Assembly (NCBI RefSeq): GCF_900108405.1
Contig: NZ_FNXG01000001.1
Span: forward strand, 434,001-498,000
Reading direction: 5' to 3'
Length of the DNA stretch: 64,000 bases
DNA from: Paracoccus alkenifer
Lineage (GTDB): Bacteria > Pseudomonadota > Alphaproteobacteria > Rhodobacterales > Rhodobacteraceae
This document shows, one piece after another, positions 55,046 through 64,000 of the stretch (position 1 is the first letter of the stretch; each line of letters starts with the position of its first letter). Both the position numbers and the translations under genes were made by a program. The notes beneath the pieces are model-generated. The model was given only the letters and a program-made list of their open reading frames with translations. It was not told the origin of the DNA and ran no database searches.

Positions 55046-57121
55046 ATGAAGGATAACGCACTGCTGCTGTCGCGCGGCCTTGCGGCCGTGCCGGTCCTGA
55101 TGCTGCCGATGGCATTGGGCGCGCTGTGGCTGGCCCTGCAACCTAATGCAGTTTCGGCCCGGGCGCTGGTGATTGGCGGCGGGGTGGCCGTGGCCTGGTA
55201 TCTGCTGGCCGGGCTGATGGTGGCGCAGCAGGTTGTGCAGCATATCCGCATCAGGCGGCAACTGCGGAGGGTCCGGCCCGTCATCGCCGAGCAGGCCGGT
55301 TGCGCCTGGATCGTCGATGCGCAGGGCGCCATTCGCGCACAATCCCCGCAGGCCGAGCAGTTTCTGGACATGGCCGGGCGCGATGCGGCCGCGCTTTTAT
55401 CCCGCCATCGCGCCAGCCCGGCCACCGCCGCGCAGGCGCTGTTGCGGCGCATCGGCGACGGCCGCCCCTGCAATCTGCCATTACAAGACGGCGCCCGGCT
55501 GATCGCCCAGCGGATACCGGGAACCACCTTGCAGCTATGGCGGATCGAGATGCCCGCCCCTGCCCCGGAACCGCCCGCACCCGCCGTCTCGATCCCGGAA
55601 ACGGGTCACGGTTATCGAGACCTGCCGATCGCGATTCTGGAATTCGAACCCAGCGGCCGCATGATCGAGGCCAACCCTGCGGCCGAGGCGTTGCTGGGCC
55701 CGGTCCGGCCGGGCAGCCATCTGGGCAATCTCGTCGATGGCCTGGGCCGACCGCTCGAGGACTGGATCGCCGAGGTTCACGAAGGCCGCGACAATGGCCG
55801 CGCCGAGGTGCTCCAGACGCGGGGCGAAGTCGAGCGCGATCTTCAGATAAGCCTGGTCTCGACCGCAGATGCGCAGCGGATGGTCGCCGTGCTGACCGAT
55901 GTCAGCGCGCTGAAATCCCTGGAAGCGCAGTTCACACAAAGCCAGAAGATGCAGGCGATCGGCCAGCTAGCCGGTGGAATAGCGCATGATTTCAATAACC
56001 TGCTTACTGCCATCAGCGGGCATTGCGACCTGTTGATGGTGCAGCGGGACAATGCCGACCCCGACTATGCCGACCTGCACCAGATCTCTGAGAACGCGAA
56101 CCGGGCGGCGGCCCTGGTCAGGCAGTTGCTGGCCTTTTCGCGCAAGCAGACGCTGACGCCGGAAATCATCGACCTGCGCGATTCGCTGTCGGATCTCAGC
56201 CATCTGCTCAACCGCCTTGTCGGCGAAAAGACGGTGGTGACGGTCACGCATGACCCAGAGCTGCGCCCGATTCGGGCCGATGCAAGGCAGCTTGAGCAGG
56301 TCTTGATGAACCTCGTGGTCAACGGGCGCGACGCCATGGCAGACGGGGGCGAGATCACCATCAGCACCGAAAACGTGCATCTCGAGTCGGGGCTGACCCT
56401 CAACCGGGTCAATATCCCCAAAGGAGAATACGTCCGCATCACAGTGTCCGACCAAGGCTCTGGCATTTCTCCTGAAATTCTCGACAAGATCTTCGACCCG
56501 TTCTTTACCACCAAAAAGCAGGGCGAAGGCACGGGGCTGGGGCTTTCGACCGCCTACGGCATCGTCAAGCAGACCGGCGGCTATATCTTCTGCCGCAGCA
56601 TTCTGGGCGAAGGCACGAAATTCACCCTTTATTTCCCCGCCCAGAACCCTCGCCAGACAGCAGTCGCTGCCCCGGGGCCGCCACCCTTGGCCGACGAACT
56701 GCCCGGTGAGGATCGGCGAACCATTCTTCTGGTCGAGGATGAGGCCCCCGTCCGCGCCTTTGCCAGCCGCGCCCTGCGGCTGCACGGCTATGAGGTGATC
56801 GAGGCAGAAAGCGGCGAGCGTGCGCTGGAGATACTGGACGATGCGGCGCTTGCCGTGGATCTGTTCGTGACGGATGTCGTGATGCCGGGAATGGACGGGC
56901 CAAGCTGGGTCCGCGAGGCCCTGCGCAAACGCGAGCATACGCCGGTGATCTTCATGTCGGGCTATATGGAAACGGATCTCGGCTCTGGCAGCCGCGCGAT
57001 CCCGAACGCCATCTTTGTTGCAAAGCCGTTTTCGCTTTCGGAGCTGGCGGCAAGCGTCGGCGGTCACCTGACCGCACACCCGCCACGCACGGAGCAGGCG
57101 GTTCCTGGCCCGGTCGTATAG
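55046..57121 (+). CDS. cckA: Hybrid histidine kinase CckA
   Basis: A 691-residue membrane hybrid kinase that, via ChpT, controls CtrA phosphorylation. Two N-terminal membrane helices (about 10-30 and 38-60) are followed by PAS-like domains (about 80-290, including [21 protein letters not shown]). HisKA has [15 protein letters not shown] with His314, then an HATPase domain ([20 protein letters not shown]) and a C-terminal receiver ([17 protein letters not shown], Asp610 in [11 protein letters not shown]). The [13 protein letters not shown] form and architecture match CckA. The gene has GAGGCAGGG before the ATG. Confidence 0.92.
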   Translation: MKDNALLLSRGLAAVPVLMLPMALGALWLALQPNAVSARALVIGGGVAVAWYLLAGLMVAQQVVQHIRIRRQLRRVRPVIAEQAGCAWIVDAQGAIRAQSPQAEQFLDMAGRDAAALLSRHRASPATAAQALLRRIGDGRPCNLPLQDGARLIAQRIPGTTLQLWRIEMPAPAPEPPAPAVSIPETGHGYRDLPIAILEFEPSGRMIEANPAAEALLGPVRPGSHLGNLVDGLGRPLEDWIAEVHEGRDNGRAEVLQTRGEVERDLQISLVSTADAQRMVAVLTDVSALKSLEAQFTQSQKMQAIGQLAGGIAHDFNNLLTAISGHCDLLMVQRDNADPDYADLHQISENANRAAALVRQLLAFSRKQTLTPEIIDLRDSLSDLSHLLNRLVGEKTVVTVTHDPELRPIRADARQLEQVLMNLVVNGRDAMADGGEITISTENVHLESGLTLNRVNIPKGEYVRITVSDQGSGISPEILDKIFDPFFTTKKQGEGTGLGLSTAYGIVKQTGGYIFCRSILGEGTKFTLYFPAQNPRQTAVAAPGPPPLADELPGEDRRTILLVEDEAPVRAFASRALRLHGYEVIEAESGERALEILDDAALAVDLFVTDVVMPGMDGPSWVREALRKREHTPVIFMSGYMETDLGSGSRAIPNAIFVAKPFSLSELAASVGGHLTAHPPRTEQAVPGPVV

Positions 57122-57268
57122 GCCGGCTGCCGTCGCAACCGCAGGGATGATGGCCGGTCAGTTTGCTGGACACTGCGGGATCCACAGCTTAGGAACCTCA
57201 TTCCCGGCACGGTAGAGTTCTACGCGCTGCCGTTACCCACGCTGTGCAACTCTGGCTCCCGGCCCAAC

Positions 57269-58843
57269 ATGACATCTGCCCGCAAGACCGCGCTGATGCT
57301 CGTGGCCGTGGTGTTCACCCTAGCTCTTGGCATCGGAATGACGACTGCCACGATCCGGCTGGAAAACCGCGCGACCGCAATGCGGTTCGAGAGACTGGCT
57401 GATTCCGTCGCCAATCGCATCCACCAGCGCATGATCCAGCATATCGCCCTGCTGCGGGCCACCCGCAGCCATTTCGACGCCAGTGAACGGCCGGTGTCCG
57501 AGGTCGAATTCCAGCGCTTTGTCGACGGGCTTGCCCTGCAACGCGACTATCGCGGCATCCAGGGGCTGGGCTACGCGAAATTATCCCCGGCCTCCGAAAC
57601 CGCCGGCGCCGCGCAATCCCGGGACCGGACCGGCTTGATCGCGCTGCTCGAGCCGATGAACGCGCGCAACAGCGTCGCGATCGGCTATGATATTTTTTCC
57701 GATTCGACCCGCAGACGGGCGATCATGGCGGCCCTTGCCACCGATGAACCACAGGCATCAGCTCCGGTCGAGCTGGTGCAGGAAATCACCCCCGAAAAAC
57801 AGGCCGGTTTCCTGATCTATATCCCGACCCGCGAGGGGCCTTCGCGGCATCATCCAGACGGCCATGGCGGGGTCGTCTATGCGGCGTTTCGTGGCGGCGA
57901 CCTGCATCACGCAGCGCTGGAAACCTATCCCGACCCGCCGGTCATGTTGCGCACCATCGACAAACGGGCCCCCGACCGGCCGCTGTTCGACAACCGGACG
58001 GCCCGGATTCCCGCGTGGCTTGCCCGCTACAGCGTCCAGCGCGAATTCGAGGTCGCCGGACGAAGCTGGCAAGTGACCCTGACCCCAAAGCCGGGGTTTC
58101 TGGACTCAGACGATCGCCGCGCCAGCCTGATGGTCGGGGCGCTGTCGTCCCTGCTGGTGCTTGCGGTGATCGCGGCGATGCTGACGCTTTTCCGCGCGCT
58201 GGCCGCGACCGAACGCAGCGCCCGCCAATCCGCACAACAGGCGCAGGAACGCGCCCTGCTGCTGCGCGAGATGCAGCATCGCATCAAGAACCATCTGGCC
58301 CGGATCCAGGCGATTTGCCGGCAGACAGCGCGAGCCTCGGGCGATCTGGCAAGCTTTGAAAAGATGTTCGGCGCACGGCTGTCGGCTATGGCCAAGGCGC
58401 AGGATGCGGTGACGCGCGGGCGCCGGGATTCAGCGGATCTGCACGGGCTGCTCTGCGCCGAGATCGGAGAGCTGGTCCAGGGTGGCGCCGGCAACGGGTC
58501 GCTGAGCGGGCCCGAGGTGCGGCTTGACGGGCGCGAGGCACAGGCGATCGGGCTGATCGTCTATGAGCTGGCAACCAACAAGATGAAACACGGCACGGAA
58601 ACCGGCAGCCCGACCATCCGCTGGCACATTGAAGCACGCGGCAGGCAGCGCTGGCTGGCGCTGGACTGGTTCGAGAGCGGGGCCAAGCCCTGCCCCGATC
58701 AGGCCGGGACCGGCGCGGCGGGGGGGTTCGGATCGCAGCTGATCGAGGCGCTGGTCCAGGGCGATCTGGAGGGTCGTTTCACCCGCAGGTTCGACGCCGC
58801 CGGCATGCGGATCTCTATCGAATTTCCGCTGTCGCTGCATTGA
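57269..58843 (+). CDS. CHASE-domain HWE-family histidine kinase
   Basis: A 524-residue sensor kinase. A membrane helix at about 8-28 and another at about 288-308 bracket a periplasmic CHASE domain (FQRFVDGLALQRDYRGIQGL). The kinase part has the HWE-type H box MQHRIKNHLARIQAICRQTA with His337, an N box YELATNKMKHG and a W-F-E stretch in LALDWFESG. No response regulator is adjacent; HWE kinases often act on stress or light responses. It follows cckA on the same strand with 147 bases between. Confidence 0.88.
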   Translation: MTSARKTALMLVAVVFTLALGIGMTTATIRLENRATAMRFERLADSVANRIHQRMIQHIALLRATRSHFDASERPVSEVEFQRFVDGLALQRDYRGIQGLGYAKLSPASETAGAAQSRDRTGLIALLEPMNARNSVAIGYDIFSDSTRRRAIMAALATDEPQASAPVELVQEITPEKQAGFLIYIPTREGPSRHHPDGHGGVVYAAFRGGDLHHAALETYPDPPVMLRTIDKRAPDRPLFDNRTARIPAWLARYSVQREFEVAGRSWQVTLTPKPGFLDSDDRRASLMVGALSSLLVLAVIAAMLTLFRALAATERSARQSAQQAQERALLLREMQHRIKNHLARIQAICRQTARASGDLASFEKMFGARLSAMAKAQDAVTRGRRDSADLHGLLCAEIGELVQGGAGNGSLSGPEVRLDGREAQAIGLIVYELATNKMKHGTETGSPTIRWHIEARGRQRWLALDWFESGAKPCPDQAGTGAAGGFGSQLIEALVQGDLEGRFTRRFDAAGMRISIEFPLSLH

Positions 58844-58865
58844 CCGAACCGCGCTGCCGGCCGCA

Positions 58866-59681
58866 TCAAAGCTCGTCCGGGATCTCGGGCGGAACCTCGG
58901 GCTGTTCGTCACTGCGGCTGCGGGGACCGAACAACGCCCCGCGGCTGCCGCCCAGCAGAGAGCCACGCCCCTGCGCCACCACAGCCAGCGATGCCGGCGT
59001 CCCCGTCGGCTGCGATCCCAGCGGCGCGCCCAGCAGGGTCAGCCGCTCGCGCGCGCGGGCGATCTTTTCGGGCGCGACCGGCGCGGCGATGGCAAAGCTG
59101 TTATAGGTTTCGGGCGCATCGAACAGCCCTTCGAACCCGCGGGCGCGAAGCCCGGCACGCAGTTGGTCGAACCGCGCCAGATAGCGCGTCGCATGGACCG
59201 GAGTGCGCGAATGGAACGCACCGGCCGCCAGCCGCCAGTCGCCCAGCTCGGCCTGCAACTCGCGCAGGAAGCGCGCGGCGTAACGCGCGTTTTCCAACGG
59301 GTCGAACATCGCTATCAGCGACGGAAAATTGGCGCCATGCCAGCGATAGTTCAGCTGGAAACAGCCGATGTCGAGGTTCAGCCGCCCGGCCTCGACCCGA
59401 TCCTCGGCAAAGGCCAGTGCTTCGGCCGGGTCGTCGAACCAGCTGCCCGCGCCTTCGGAATTCACGCTCCACGCCCAGGGGCGGACGATGCCGCCGCGGC
59501 GGCGGCCGGTTTCGGTCAGGGTCAGCGCGCCCATGATGTCGGGGGGCACCCCGGTTTCGGCCGCCGCGGTCAGCGCCGCCCATTCGCAGATCGCCGCCGG
59601 CTGGTCGCCGGGGCCGGCCGACGCCAATGCCGGGCCGGCCAGCGTCGCGCAGAGCGCCCAAAGCAATACGACCAGCCGCAT
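58866..59681 (-). CDS. Lytic transglycosylase (SLT domain)
   Basis: A 271-residue exported protein. The signal peptide is MRLVVLLWALCATLAGPALA. The SLT domain has ALTLTETGRRRGG, whose Glu is the probable catalytic acid, and GCFQLNYRWHGANF. The C-terminal 70 residues are disordered and Gly/Ser/Pro-rich. It cleaves peptidoglycan glycan strands. It could serve as the flagellar muramidase missing from the FlgJ-like protein, but it is 15 kb from that cluster. Confidence 0.86.
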   Translation of the reverse strand: MRLVVLLWALCATLAGPALASAGPGDQPAAICEWAALTAAAETGVPPDIMGALTLTETGRRRGGIVRPWAWSVNSEGAGSWFDDPAEALAFAEDRVEAGRLNLDIGCFQLNYRWHGANFPSLIAMFDPLENARYAARFLRELQAELGDWRLAAGAFHSRTPVHATRYLARFDQLRAGLRARGFEGLFDAPETYNSFAIAAPVAPEKIARARERLTLLGAPLGSQPTGTPASLAVVAQGRGSLLGGSRGALFGPRSRSDEQPEVPPEIPDEL

Positions 59682-59738
59682 GGTTCCCCCGTCAATACAA
59701 CGGAACACTAGCAGCCGCAGCCTAAGATTCGGTTAAGC

Positions 59739-60950
59739 TCAGCCGAAAAGCTCGTGGCAAAAGCTCAGCCCGTCGACCAGCGCATCGACCTCGGACCTTG
59801 TGTTATACATCGCAAAGCTCGCCCGCGCCGAGGCCGCCAGCCCGTAATGCTGCATCAAGGGCATGGCGCAATGCGTCCCCGCCCGCACCGCGACGCCGCG
59901 CTGGTCAAGGATCGTGGCGATGTCATGGGCGTGCGCCCCCCGCATTGTCATCGAGAAAATCGCGCCTTTGTCCGGAGCATTTCCCTGAATATCCAGCCAG
60001 TTGAGCGCAGACAGCCGTTCGTTGGCATAATCGCGCAGCCCGGCCTCATGCGCGGCGATGTTGTCCATGCCCAGCGCCATCAGATAGTCCAGCGCCACGC
60101 CCAGCCCGATCTGGTTGACGATGCCGGGGGTGCCGGCCTCGAACCGCAGGGGCGGGTCGGCATAGCTGACCGCATCGCGCGAAACCTCGCGGATCATGTC
60201 GCCGCCACCAAGAAAGGGGCGCATCTCGGCCTGACGCTCGGACCGGACCCAGATCGCGCCGGACCCCGAGGGACCGTAAAGCTTGTGCCCTGTGATCACA
60301 TAGAAATCGCAGCCCAGCGCCTGCACGTCGACCGGCATATGCACCGCCGCCTGGCTGCCGTCGACCAGCACCGGCACGTCGGTGCCGCGCGCGATGGCGC
60401 CGACGTCGACCACGGTGCCGGTCACGTTGGACATATGGGTGATCGCGATCAGCCGCGTGCGCGGACCCACCGCCGCCAGCACCTTGTCGGCGGGCAGGCT
60501 GCCGTCGGGTTCCGGCTCGACCCAGCGCAGCACCACGCCCTGACGTTCGCGCAGGAAATGCCACGGCACGATATTGGCGTGATGTTCCAGCACCGACAGC
60601 AGGATTTCATCGCCCGGTTGCAGCCGCGGCGCCGCCCAGGCATAGCTGACCAGGTTCAGCCCCTCGGTCGCGCCGCTGGTGAACACCACCTCGTTTTCGT
60701 CGCGCGCGCCCAGAAAGCGGGCGATGATGCCGCGCACAGCCTCATACCGGTCGGTGGCGAGGTTGGACAGATAGTGCAACCCCCTGTGAACATTGGCGTA
60801 TTCCCCCGCATAGACGCGCGAGATCGCGTCGATCACCACCTGCGGCTTTTGCGCGCTGGCGCCGCTGTCCAGATAGACCAGCGGCCGTCCGTTCACCTGC
60901 GTGGACAGGATCGGGAAATCCGCGCGGACCTTGTCGATGTCGAAGCTCAT
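59739..60950 (-). CDS. sufS: Cysteine desulfurase SufS
   Basis: A 403-residue PLP enzyme that takes sulfur from cysteine for Fe-S assembly. SFDIDKVRADFPIL and VYLDSGASAQKPQVVID open it; the PLP lysine is in ITGHKLYGPSGSGAIW, and the active Cys is in RAGTHCAMPLM. It is the SufS type, group II. GGAGG lies six bases before the ATG at 60950, which overlaps the upstream gene's stop (ATGA). No SufE or SufU is seen in this operon part. Confidence 0.96.
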   Translation of the reverse strand: MSFDIDKVRADFPILSTQVNGRPLVYLDSGASAQKPQVVIDAISRVYAGEYANVHRGLHYLSNLATDRYEAVRGIIARFLGARDENEVVFTSGATEGLNLVSYAWAAPRLQPGDEILLSVLEHHANIVPWHFLRERQGVVLRWVEPEPDGSLPADKVLAAVGPRTRLIAITHMSNVTGTVVDVGAIARGTDVPVLVDGSQAAVHMPVDVQALGCDFYVITGHKLYGPSGSGAIWVRSERQAEMRPFLGGGDMIREVSRDAVSYADPPLRFEAGTPGIVNQIGLGVALDYLMALGMDNIAAHEAGLRDYANERLSALNWLDIQGNAPDKGAIFSMTMRGAHAHDIATILDQRGVAVRAGTHCAMPLMQHYGLAASARASFAMYNTRSEVDALVDGLSFCHELFG

Positions 60951-61525
60951 GCCGGACCTCCGGGAAGAACGCCGAGGGTGGCGGCAAGGACCGACAGCAG
61001 GAAACTGGCCAGCATCACCGTGCCCAGAATCCCCACCACCACCAGCAGCGGGTTGCGAAAACCATGAACGGCCATGGTCAGGCCGACCATCAGATAGGCG
61101 GCCAGCAGCAGCGAGCCGATGCCGACCAGCGCCCCCAGCGGCGGCAGGATCAGCGTGGCCAGCAGCTGCACGACCTGACAGGCGACCATGATCGCCTCGA
61201 TCCAGCCGACCGCAAGCAGCGCGTCGGGAAAGCGCCCCTTGCCGCCAAAGACGCGCCCGACCTCGGCCAGCAGGAACGCGCCCAGCGCGGCCGAGCCGAC
61301 CTGCACCCCCGCCATCGACATGGGCGAGATCGCCAGCAACGACAAGATCCCGCCGTCGTCGCCGGCAGTGGACAGCAGCACCGCCCCCAGCCACGACACG
61401 ATGGCCGAGCCCGCGGCCGTGGCAAACACCAGCGCCCAGCGATCGGCCAGCGACCAGCCGCGGCCGGCCAGCACCGGCCACCCGGTGATCGGGTTGCGGA
61501 TCGTCAGCCTTATCAACTCGATCAT
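60947..61525 (-). CDS. Yip1-type integral membrane protein in suf operon
   Basis: A 192-residue protein with about five hydrophobic segments (for example VFATAAGSAIVSWLGAVLL and LASFLLSVLAATLGVL). It matches the loose Yip1/DUF1282 pattern of polytopic proteins. It is translationally coupled to sufS by a four-base overlap. A role in Fe-S assembly is suggested only by location. Confidence 0.78.
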   Translation of the reverse strand: MIELIRLTIRNPITGWPVLAGRGWSLADRWALVFATAAGSAIVSWLGAVLLSTAGDDGGILSLLAISPMSMAGVQVGSAALGAFLLAEVGRVFGGKGRFPDALLAVGWIEAIMVACQVVQLLATLILPPLGALVGIGSLLLAAYLMVGLTMAVHGFRNPLLVVVGILGTVMLASFLLSVLAATLGVLPGGPA

Positions 61526-61535
61526 GCCGCCTGCC

Positions 61536-62024
61536 TTATGTCGCCCGCAAAGGGGCAGAAAGTTCCCGCAGCCCGGCGATCCAGAACACCGTAAAGGCCC
61601 CGCCGGCCAGGATGCTGACCGTGGTCACCGCCGGACCCGGCCCGACAAATCCCTGCACCAGCCCTTGCAGCAACATCGCCGGAGCCGCCGCCGCAAGGGC
61701 CCAGATCAGCGCCAGCCGGGAATGCCGCCCCTCGATCGCGATACCGAACAGCGATGCAAGAACCTGCACGACCCATGCCACCGTCATCACCACCAGCGGC
61801 ATCAAGAACATCGTGGCCAGCAGCGCGCCGCCCAGCCGCGCTTGCAGCGGCACCGAAGGGTCCAGCGCCGCCGCCCGCGCATGCGCCGGCCATTGCGCGA
61901 CGAAATACAGCGTCATCGTCCCGATCAGCAGCGCCAGCAGCGCCGGTTCGGACATCAGGGCCACCCCCCGCACCGTGCGGCCGGGCGCGCGCCACGTCAG
62001 CAGGATGCGGGGGATCAGCCCCAT
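61536..62024 (-). CDS. Second membrane protein in suf operon
   Basis: A 162-residue protein with four or five membrane segments (MSEPALLALLIGTMTLYF, MFLMPLVVMTVAWVVQVLA, VSILAGGAFTVFWIAGL). It resembles its downstream neighbour in topology and opening and is probably of the same Yip1-like group. Gaps are 3 bases to sufD and 10 to the next gene, so it is in the same operon. Function unknown. Confidence 0.78.
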   Translation of the reverse strand: MGLIPRILLTWRAPGRTVRGVALMSEPALLALLIGTMTLYFVAQWPAHARAAALDPSVPLQARLGGALLATMFLMPLVVMTVAWVVQVLASLFGIAIEGRHSRLALIWALAAAAPAMLLQGLVQGFVGPGPAVTTVSILAGGAFTVFWIAGLRELSAPLRAT

Positions 62025-62027
62025 GGG

Positions 62028-63362
62028 TCAGCCCTTGGCCCGGGCGGTCAGCCACTCTTCCAGCCGGTCGGCAATCTCGGCGCGCAGCGCCTCGTCCTCG
62101 ACCTCTTCCAGCGCGTCGGCAAGGAAGCTCAGCACCAGCAGCACCACCGCGCGTTCCCGCGGCACCCCGCGCGAGCGCAGGTAGAACAGCGCCGTTTCAT
62201 CCAGCGCGCCGGTGGTCGAGCCGTGGCTGCATTTCACGTCGTCGGCGTAGATTTCCAGCTCGGGCTTGGCAAGGAACTGGCTGTTTTCGTCCAGCAGCAG
62301 CGCCTGGCTGATCTGGTAGCCGTCGGTTTTCTGCGCACCGGGGCGGACAAGGATCTTGCCCTGAAAGACGCCGGTCGCGCCGTTCTTGAGCACCTTCTTG
62401 AACACCTGCCGGCTTTCGCCGCGCAGCCCGGTGTGGGTGATGAACACGGTGTCATCCTGATGGACGGAGGTGCCGTCGCCCAGCATCGCGCAGGCGACAT
62501 GGGCCACCGCATCGTCGCCCAGCAGCTCGATCACCGATTCCGTGCGCAGATGCCGCCCGTCCACCGACAGCGCAAAGGACTTGAGCGAGGCGCCCTCGGC
62601 CACCCGGCCGAACAGGTGGATGTTGGACACCCGCGGCACGCCGGCGCGATGGGCCGCGACGTGATGCAGCTGCGCGCCGGGGGCCAGATCGGCCTCGATC
62701 ACGATATTGCCGCGCGCGCCCACCAGCCCGTTTTCCAGCAGGGTCAGGTCGGCGCCAGCCTCAAGCCGCAGCACATGGTGGATGGTCACATCCGCGGCCG
62801 GGTCGGAACGGCGATAAAGGATCTGCACCGGCCGTGCCGCCCGCCCCGTGACGCGGATCACCGCGCCGTCGGTGGCGATGGCGGTGTTCAGCGCCGCAAA
62901 GGGCCGCGCGGCCGGCGATTGCCCCTGTTTTTCCAGCGCACCGTAGGCGTCGCCGACCCAGTGGTCGGGCTGGGCGTCGGCCTGCGACAGGGGCGCGATC
63001 TCGACCCCCGCCAGCGACAGCTCGTCCGAGGCGGCGGCGTCGAAACGCCCGTCCACGAACACCAGCCGCAGCTTGTCCACCCCGGCAAACAGCGTCGGAT
63101 CACCCGAGGCCGCATCCAGTGCGATCGGATCGGGCGCCTGGGTGTTGAAGGGGGCGGGGTCGGTATAGCGCCAGTATTCATCCCGCGGGCCGGGCAGGCC
63201 CTGCGCACTCAGCCGGTCCAGCGCATCGGTGCGGGCGGCATCGGTGGCGCGGGCGTGCGGAGGCGGGGTGGCGGCCAGCCGCGCCTGCAACTGCTGGGCG
63301 GCGGGACTGAGGCGCGGCGCGCCCTCGACGGCGGGGGTCTGGATGGTCGCGGCCTCAGGCAT
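62028..63362 (-). CDS. sufD: Fe-S scaffold protein SufD
   Basis: A 444-residue SufD. The C-terminal beta-helix holds the family stretch DDVKCSHGSTTGALDETALF with LRSRGVPRERA after it, and the N-terminal region has PGPRDEYWRYTDPAPFN. It partners SufB and SufC in cluster building. The ATG at 63362 overlaps the sufC stop by eight bases (ATGCCTGA). Confidence 0.95.
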   Translation of the reverse strand: MPEAATIQTPAVEGAPRLSPAAQQLQARLAATPPPHARATDAARTDALDRLSAQGLPGPRDEYWRYTDPAPFNTQAPDPIALDAASGDPTLFAGVDKLRLVFVDGRFDAAASDELSLAGVEIAPLSQADAQPDHWVGDAYGALEKQGQSPAARPFAALNTAIATDGAVIRVTGRAARPVQILYRRSDPAADVTIHHVLRLEAGADLTLLENGLVGARGNIVIEADLAPGAQLHHVAAHRAGVPRVSNIHLFGRVAEGASLKSFALSVDGRHLRTESVIELLGDDAVAHVACAMLGDGTSVHQDDTVFITHTGLRGESRQVFKKVLKNGATGVFQGKILVRPGAQKTDGYQISQALLLDENSQFLAKPELEIYADDVKCSHGSTTGALDETALFYLRSRGVPRERAVVLLVLSFLADALEEVEDEALRAEIADRLEEWLTARAKG

Positions 63363-64000
63363 CTGCGACCTCGGCCAGAATATCGGCGTAACCGTTCTGC
63401 TCGACCTCAAGCGCAAGCTCTGGCCCGCCGGATTTCACGATGCGCCCGTCGTTCATGATATGCACCACGTCGGGCACGATATGATCCAGCAGCCGCTGAT
63501 AATGTGTGATCACAAGAAAGCTGCGATCCGGCGCCCGCAGCGCGTTCACCCCCTGCGCGACCAGCCGCATCGCATCGACGTCAAGGCCGGAATCGGTCTC
63601 GTCCAGGATGCACATCCGCGGCTCAAGCATCGCCATTTGCAGGATTTCATTGCGCTTTTTCTCGCCCCCCGAGAAGCCGACATTGACCGGACGCTTGAGC
63701 ATCTCGGCGTCGATGTCCAGCGCCTTGGCGCGTTCGCGCACCAGCTTCAGGAACTCGCCGGCCGACAATTCGTCCTCGCCCCGGGCCTTGCGCTGCGCGT
63801 TCACGGCGGTGCGCAGAAAGGTCATGTTGCCGACGCCCGGGATCTCGACCGGATACTGGAACGCCAGGAACAACCCGGCGGCGGCGCGCTCTTCGGGTTC
63901 CATTTCAAGCAGGTCGTGGCCTTCGAGCGTCGCCTGACCTTCGGTCACCTCATAGCCGTCGCGGCCCGACAGCACATAGGACAGCGTCGATTTCCCCGAG
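63355..64000 (-). CDS. sufC: Fe-S assembly ATPase SufC, 5' end missing
   Basis: 215 codons of the ABC ATPase that powers SufBCD; the start lies beyond the right edge. The fragment begins in the Walker A (SGKSTLSYVLSGRDGYEV) and includes the signature VGFSGGEKKRNEILQM, Walker B MCILDETDSGLDVDAM and the switch His in VITHYQRLLDHI. The glycine-rich start of Walker A is cut by the edge. sufB is expected to lie upstream, outside. Confidence 0.96.
   Translation of the reverse strand, partial: SGKSTLSYVLSGRDGYEVTEGQATLEGHDLLEMEPEERAAAGLFLAFQYPVEIPGVGNMTFLRTAVNAQRKARGEDELSAGEFLKLVRERAKALDIDAEMLKRPVNVGFSGGEKKRNEILQMAMLEPRMCILDETDSGLDVDAMRLVAQGVNALRAPDRSFLVITHYQRLLDHIVPDVVHIMNDGRIVKSGGPELALEVEQNGYADILAEVADA

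Noticed and set aside
57190..57235. A GGAAC...CGTT pattern resembling an EcfG (general stress) promoter before the HWE kinase
   Set aside because: The spacing is about 34 bases instead of 16-17.
1..64000. CRISPR arrays, insertion sequences, prophage genes, rRNA
   Set aside because: No regularly spaced repeats, transposases, integrases or rRNA stretches were found on reading the window.

Overview
The window is a GC-rich chromosomal segment of an alphaproteobacterium, most likely Rhodobacterales and Paracoccus/Rhodobacter-like (family fairly firm, genus a guess). The pointers are a MipZ division ATPase, a CckA hybrid kinase, FlbT/FlaF flagellar regulators, a pyruvate dehydrogenase E1-beta that carries its own lipoyl domain, the divergent ccr/ecm pair of the ethylmalonyl-CoA pathway, a GTTC-N7-GTTC SOS box before recA, and the gene order ffh-aroQ-rpsP-rimM-trmD-rplS-rpmE. 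Almost everything is core-genome housekeeping. I see no phage, transposase, CRISPR array, rRNA or intact tRNA.

Layout. 0-8.6 kb: fabD fragment, ndk, a cold-shock gene, an ABC-F ATPase, sufT, a DUF1523 gene, an ftsB-like gene and the pdhA-pdhB-pdhC operon. 8.7-14 kb: an RND efflux pair (membrane fusion protein plus pump) and mipZ. 14-18.4 kb: a ribosome/tRNA-modification/SRP operon on the minus strand. 18.6-22.8 kb: an AhpD-like protein and the divergent ecm/ccr pair. 22.8-29.9 kb: mixed singletons (RecD-like helicase, EcsC, GNAT, flavin reductase, recO, adenine deaminase). 29.9-34.4 kb: the replication block dnaA-dnaN-recF with rpsT upstream. 34.6-38.6 kb: enoyl-CoA hydratase, mutM, ubiE and ubiB. 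38.8-44.0 kb: a partial, visibly less GC-rich flagellar block (DUF1217, flbT, flaF, fliC, two small genes, fliK, flgD). 44.3-55 kb: carB, aroC, a class II glutamine amidotransferase, alaS, recA and an RsmB-like methyltransferase. 55-58.8 kb: cckA followed by a CHASE-domain HWE histidine kinase. 58.9-64 kb: a lytic transglycosylase and the distal SUF operon sufC-sufD-(two membrane proteins)-sufS, which runs off the right edge.

The most interesting signals lie outside or across the ordinary genes. A family of short palindromic elements with a core like GGRTATTT-GCCARAARGAAG occurs at least nine times between genes. One copy sits in frame inside recO and adds roughly 40 residues to the protein; another forms the leader and apparent ribosome-binding region of the AhpD-like gene. 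A perfect CtrA-type box (TTAA-N7-TTAAC) overlaps the rsmB-like stop codon just before cckA, which suggests a feedback loop. A repeated 15-bp motif sits on both sides of the ecm/ccr promoter region. The lipoyl domains of PdhB and PdhC are identical over 76 residues while their DNA differs only silently. The dnaA leader holds a long palindrome around a GANTC methylation site. I did not find a wholly unfamiliar multi-gene system; the repeat family with its protein-coding insertion is the best candidate for something under-described.
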